Positions 60,397 through 64,000 of a DNA stretch of 64,000 nt are shown here, in pieces. The position numbers were made by a program, and so were the translations under genes. The notes beneath the pieces are model-generated. The model ran no database searches and was not told the origin of the DNA. It worked only from the letters and a program-made list of their open reading frames with translations. The DNA is from Paenibacillus athensensis. Its GTDB lineage: Bacteria; Bacillota; Bacilli; Paenibacillales; NBRC-103111. The DNA is taken from contig NZ_MYFO02000001.1 in NCBI RefSeq assembly GCF_004514475.2, positions 496,001 to 560,000 of the forward strand, in the 5' to 3' direction. The first letter of the stretch is position 1, and every line of letters begins with the position of its first letter.

Positions 60397-61482
60397 GTGA
60401 ATATTATTAAAGTAAAAGACCGTCAGGAGCTGGACAAGAAATTGCCGGCCATGCCCTGGTACGTGGAAAAATTCATCAATTACAAGCTCCCCGACCTCTC
60501 GCCCTCTTCGCTGCTGGAGTACGTGCGCGATTACGATACGTTTTTCTCGTGGATGCTCGCGGAAGGGCTCTCGTCCGCAGATCGCATTTCGCAGGTGCCG
60601 ATTGAGGATTTGGAAAAGCTGCGCATGGACAGCGTCGACAATTTTCGCATGTTTCTGGCGACGCGGCGCGAGCAGGCCAATGTCAAAACGACAATCAACC
60701 GCAAGCTCTCCTCGCTGCGTTCGCTGTTCCATTATTTAAGTCAAATCGCCGAAGACGATAACCTGTATCCGCTGCTCAAGCGCAATGTGATGGCCAAGGT
60801 CGAGATCAAACGGGCGCACAAGCCCAAGGATTCCGCTGCGCGGCTGGAGGGCAAGCTGCTGCAGGAGCAGGAAATCGCCGAATTTATTGATTATATTCGC
60901 AATGGCGGCTATGAAGCCGACGTCGCAGGCAACAAGCAGGCGCTGTACGCCTATGAAATCAATAAGGTGCGCGATGCCTGCATCGTCAATCTTGTGCTCA
61001 ATTCGGGCCTGCGCGTCTCCGAGGTATTCAATTTGAATGTCGACGATATCGACCTCAAACGCAAGCTGACCTATGTATATCGAAAAGGTAAAAACGACGA
61101 CACGTTCAAAACGCCAGTTTACTTCCGCCATGATGCCATTGCCGCCCTGAACGAATATCTGGCCCTGCGCCAATCCCGCTACAAGCCGGCCAAACGCGAA
61201 AAAGCCCTCTTCCTTGCCATAGCCAATGGCAAAAAAGAAGGCGAACGCATGACCAAGCGGGCGATTCAGGAAATGGTCGTCAAATACGCCAAGCGATTCG
61301 GCAAGCCGTATTTGTCCGTCCACAAGCTGCGGCATTCCTTCGCCACCGACTATTATCTGCGCAATGATCTGTATAAAACGCAAGAGCAGCTCGGCCACGC
61401 CTCGCCGGAAACGACGCAAATTTATGCGCACCTGACCGACAAAACGATGGCCGAAGCGATCGACCGCCGTATGGAATCCTGA
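60397..61482 (+). CDS. xerS: Tyrosine recombinase XerS
   Basis: The GTG at 60397, after AAAGGCAGG, gives 361 residues, the size of XerS, which resolves chromosome dimers alone in streptococci. An extended -10 box, TGGTATACT, ends at 60359. The catalytic residues are all present: NSGLRVSEV, HKLRHSFAT, LGHASPETTQIYAHL (second histidine and tyrosine). The N-terminal domain (SPSSLLEYVRDYDTFFSWML) follows the XerS layout. The protein is a paralogue of the integrase at 7818-8903. The dif-like site directly upstream supports a dimer-resolution role. Confidence 0.88.
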   Translation: MNIIKVKDRQELDKKLPAMPWYVEKFINYKLPDLSPSSLLEYVRDYDTFFSWMLAEGLSSADRISQVPIEDLEKLRMDSVDNFRMFLATRREQANVKTTINRKLSSLRSLFHYLSQIAEDDNLYPLLKRNVMAKVEIKRAHKPKDSAARLEGKLLQEQEIAEFIDYIRNGGYEADVAGNKQALYAYEINKVRDACIVNLVLNSGLRVSEVFNLNVDDIDLKRKLTYVYRKGKNDDTFKTPVYFRHDAIAALNEYLALRQSRYKPAKREKALFLAIANGKKEGERMTKRAIQEMVVKYAKRFGKPYLSVHKLRHSFATDYYLRNDLYKTQEQLGHASPETTQIYAHLTDKTMAEAIDRRMES

Positions 61483-61487
61483 AGGAT

Positions 61488-62477
61488 CTACTTCAGGATT
61501 TCTTCAATTTCAGCCAGCTCTTCCGGGGCGAAATCCAAACGGCGGATCGTCTCCACGTTATCTTCGATTTGCGACACCTTGCTTGCGCCGATCAGCACCG
61601 ACGTGACGCGCTCCTCGCGCAGCACCCAGGCCAGCGCCAGCTGGGCCAGGCTTTGACCGCGACGGGCGGCGATTTCGTTGAGCTTGATCGCTTTGCCGAT
61701 TTTGTCATCCGTCAAATCCTTGCTGTTCAGAAACACACTGGAACCCCCCGCGCGCGAATCGCTGGGTACCCCGTTGAGATAACGATTTGTCAGCACGCCT
61801 TGCGCCAGCGGCGAAAATGCAATCGTACCCACGCCGTTTTGCGCCAGTACATCCTGCAGACCGTCTTCAATCCAGCGATGGAACATGTTGTAAGCCGGCT
61901 GATGAATGAGCAACGGTGTGCCAAGCGCGTTCAAAATTTCAATCGCTTGCGCCGTTTGCTCGGCCGAATAGTTGGAAATGCCGACATACAGCGCTTTGCC
62001 CGAGCGGACGATCTGATCCAGCGCGCCCATCGTTTCTTCCAGCGGCGTCTCCGGGTCTGGACGGTGGGAGTAGAAAATATCGACATACTCCAGCCCCATG
62101 CGTTTTAGGCTTTGGTCGAGACTGGATACCAGATATTTGCGCGAGCCCCACTCGCCATACGGGCCTTCCCACATGTAATAGCCGGCTTTGGTTGAAATGA
62201 CGAGCTGATCGCGGTACGGCGCGAGGTCCGACTTGAGCACCTTGCCAAGCATTTCCTCGGCCGAGCCTGGCGGCGGCCCGTAGTTGTTGGCCAAATCGAA
62301 ATGCGTGATGCCCAGGTCAAATGCGCGCAGCAGCATCGCTCTGCCGTTCTCGTGCAAGTCGACACCGCCAAAATTGTGCCACAAGCCGAGTGAAATCGCC
62401 GGCAGCTTCAGACCGGAACGGCCGACGCGGTTATATTTCATTTCTGCGTATCGTGTTGGGTTCGCTTGATATACCAT
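61488..62477 (-). CDS. Aldo/keto reductase, YghZ-like
   Basis: The ATG at 62477 lies eight bases after GGAGG and gives 329 residues; the longer frame is noncoding. The TIM-barrel reductase has AISLGLWHNFGGV, then FDLANNYGPPPGSAEEMLGK with the catalytic Asp-Tyr pair, VISTKAGYYM (lysine) and DIFYSHRPDPETPLEETMGA (histidine). The sequence resembles the YghZ-type NADPH-dependent L-glyceraldehyde-3-phosphate reductases. It ends seven bases from the convergent xerS stop. Confidence 0.9.
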   Translation of the reverse strand: MVYQANPTRYAEMKYNRVGRSGLKLPAISLGLWHNFGGVDLHENGRAMLLRAFDLGITHFDLANNYGPPPGSAEEMLGKVLKSDLAPYRDQLVISTKAGYYMWEGPYGEWGSRKYLVSSLDQSLKRMGLEYVDIFYSHRPDPETPLEETMGALDQIVRSGKALYVGISNYSAEQTAQAIEILNALGTPLLIHQPAYNMFHRWIEDGLQDVLAQNGVGTIAFSPLAQGVLTNRYLNGVPSDSRAGGSSVFLNSKDLTDDKIGKAIKLNEIAARRGQSLAQLALAWVLREERVTSVLIGASKVSQIEDNVETIRRLDFAPEELAEIEEILK

Positions 62478-62631
62478 GTACTTATCCTCCTTCAAAGACC
62501 GACTGACTCGGTCATTCGTCACAAAGCTTAGTATAGGCCAAGTCCGCTGCCAATAAAAGGACTGAAATGAATTTGCATTAGTTACCCTGGCGTTAGTAGC
62601 TTCCGGTCCGCATCTGATTTCGCCGCATTTT

Positions 62632-63687
62632 TCAGCCAGCCGAGAAATCTCGTGCGCTTGAGATCGCTGCCCGCAGCCGATCCGTCCGGCTGTCAAGCCA
62701 AGTAAGCCGCTTGGCCGAAGAGGCAATAATACGCTGCAGATCACCTGCTTCGTCTGTCCCGTCCAGATACCGGCCCAGAAAATGAATGAACACATCCAGC
62801 CGCCGCAGTGCGACCAACAGCGGCAGCTTGCTCAGCTCTTCTGCTGTCAGACCGGCGCGTTCGCTGAAGGCGCGGATGCAGGCTTCGGCTGTCTGCCACA
62901 TCGCTTCCTCGTCCCCCTCCGGGGCCTGGGCGGGAACCAGCAGATCAGACAGCAGCACCGCCAGCTCCATCACGCGCACATCATACGTCACGAACTCGAA
63001 GTCGAGCAGCGCGCACAGCCGCCCGCGCTCGTCCACGAGCAGGTTCGAGGCGTTCAAATCGCCGTGCACGAGCTGATGCGGCAGCTCGCGCAGCCCAGCG
63101 GCTTGCTCCGCAAACGCCGCCACCTGCCGAGCCAGCGCCTGCAGCTCGGCTTCCAACTGTGCGAACGCGGCCGGCGGCCGTTCGCACCACGCGGCCACGG
63201 CCGGAAGCGGACAGCTCGGGTGCGTTTCCCCGAGCTCGTAGTACGGCCGATACGCCGCTGGCGCTGCGGGCTGCACCCTGCGCAGCGCTACCGACAACGT
63301 GGCGGCGGCTTCCGCCAGCTGCCGCCACGTATCCGGCTGCAGCCGTTCCGGGCTGCAACCTGGCAGGCAGACGAACAGTGCCGCCAGCTTGCCCGTTTCG
63401 CTGCAGCGAACAAACGTGCCGCCCCCCGCCGCTTCCAGCGGGCGCGGCACGTCAAATCCGAGACGCTGGTCGGCCAAGGCCAGCAGCGTCTCATGCTCGA
63501 AGCGCACCTTATCGGCATCGCGGTGGGTGTTATACACCCGCAGCACATAGGTGCGCCCGTCTTCCGCTTCCACGAAGCGGGTCGTATTGTTCATTCCTTG
63601 ACCGCCGATGCGCAGCGTAAAAGGAATGCCTGGAAGCCACGCCGCAAGAAGTGAAGCGAGCTGTTGATTTTCCACTCGAAGAGACAT
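62632..63687 (-). CDS. Aminoglycoside-phosphotransferase-fold kinase
   Basis: A 351-residue protein with the APH/choline kinase fold: YVLRVYNTHRDADKVRFEHE (ATP lysine and glutamate), HQLVHGDLNASNLLVDE (catalytic Brenner loop) and LCALLDFEFVTYD (metal-binding DFE). GGTGG precedes the ATG. It is GC-rich compared with the rest of the window. APH-fold proteins phosphorylate small hydroxylated metabolites or antibiotics; there is no operon context to narrow this. Confidence 0.88.
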   Translation of the reverse strand: MSLRVENQQLASLLAAWLPGIPFTLRIGGQGMNNTTRFVEAEDGRTYVLRVYNTHRDADKVRFEHETLLALADQRLGFDVPRPLEAAGGGTFVRCSETGKLAALFVCLPGCSPERLQPDTWRQLAEAAATLSVALRRVQPAAPAAYRPYYELGETHPSCPLPAVAAWCERPPAAFAQLEAELQALARQVAAFAEQAAGLRELPHQLVHGDLNASNLLVDERGRLCALLDFEFVTYDVRVMELAVLLSDLLVPAQAPEGDEEAMWQTAEACIRAFSERAGLTAEELSKLPLLVALRRLDVFIHFLGRYLDGTDEAGDLQRIIASSAKRLTWLDSRTDRLRAAISSARDFSAG

Positions 63688-63775
63688 AACCCACCTTTTG
63701 TTTACATCATTTTATTTATGTATACTTAATAAGCTCCCGCTGTAGCCCGATCCCGGTCCCTGTACGTTTTCGCTT

Positions 63776-64000
63776 TTAATTTTTCAATTTATTTTTGACC
63801 GCGTTTTTCTGCAACCCTTTGCCTTTGCTGTTTCTGGCATTGTCAATCCAGCCCTCGGAATTGGCCACTTCCAAATCCCGCGTTGTCTCCAGAGCATGCT
63901 CAAGTTGAAATCCATTGTGAAAGCCGCTTTTGGCCTGTGGATACATATCCCAACGCGCCAGTGTTATGCCGCCCCGATAAGCATGCGGCCTACGGTCCGC
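63776..64000 (-). CDS. Partial protein cut by the right window edge
   Basis: On the minus strand an open frame enters from the window end and closes with TAA at 63778-63776, giving the last 74 residues. The text includes PHAYRGGITLARWDMYPQAK, GFHNGFQLEHALETTRDLEV and ANSEGWIDNARNSKGKGLQK, and it ends in a basic KNKLKN tail. Protein-like composition and absence of stops support it, but I recognise no family. Confidence 0.55.
   Translation of the reverse strand, partial: ADRRPHAYRGGITLARWDMYPQAKSGFHNGFQLEHALETTRDLEVANSEGWIDNARNSKGKGLQKNAVKNKLKN

Noticed and set aside
61488-62795. Long N-terminal extension of the aldo/keto reductase
   Set aside because: Family similarity begins at the ATG at 62477, which has GGAGG eight bases upstream.

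Overview
The window most resembles a chromosomal segment of a Paenibacillus-like, spore-forming low-GC Gram-positive (inference). The reasons are good AGGAGG-type ribosome binding sites with frequent GTG/TTG starts, Bacillales-type Zur operators, two ZagA/YciC-type GTPases, a cysteine-depleted L33 paralogue, a YheC/D-type ATP-grasp protein, an XerS recombinase and a multidomain GH44 glucanase. No rRNA, tRNA or CRISPR array was seen.

Layout. (1) Positions 1-9.9 kb are an AT-rich accessory island. It holds a Gabija-like pair (C-terminus of an OLD-family nuclease plus a UvrD-like helicase), an SMC-like mini-protein with a ruined ATPase head, a membrane protein, an HNH nuclease with a repeated motif, a DUF2441-like protein, an XerS-like integrase with its own consensus promoter, remnants of IS21, IS256, IS3 and IS4 transposases, and an array of GACATTAAAATA repeats that looks like a transposon end. 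(2) 9.9-15.7 kb is an envelope-stress type block: ABC-2 transporter, secreted His-tailed protein, PAP2 phosphatase, histidine kinase and response regulator. (3) 15.9-17.1 kb holds a four-fold repeat membrane protein.

(4) 17.6-42.1 kb is the heart of the window: a zinc-starvation supercluster studded with GTAATNATTAC-type Zur operators. It has two Zur repressors, four COG0523 GTPases (two ZagA-like), ZnuCBA, zinc-independent FolE2, a SufU paralogue, a zinc-free L33, an AAA ATPase with an unknown partner, an MFS exporter, and a ten-gene operon running from 34285 to 23778. That operon encodes an ATP-grasp ligase, a DUF364 protein, a SAM methyltransferase, a peptide/nickel-type ABC importer, an SbnA-like PLP enzyme, a GNAT acetyltransferase and an FhuF-like reductase. 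It starts from a consensus sigma-A promoter with a perfect Zur palindrome at the expected transcription start. I read it as the biosynthesis, uptake and release module for a small-molecule zincophore whose enzyme set does not match staphylopine/bacillopaline loci. It is the best candidate for an undescribed system here.

(5) 42.3-51.5 kb is ordinary chromosomal content: YheC/D-type protein, VOC, SRPBCC, an ECF sigma factor with a SnoaL-like tail, SDR, HxlR, two tiny tandem membrane proteins, and a large hybrid histidine kinase with a LuxR-type regulator. (6) 51.6-64 kb holds a GH44 enzyme, a TPR protein, a small operon of a FecR-like secreted peptide, a radical SAM enzyme and an epimerase, then a dif-like 11-6-11 site 78 bp upstream of xerS, an aldo-keto reductase, an aminoglycoside-phosphotransferase-fold protein and a partial gene at the right edge.
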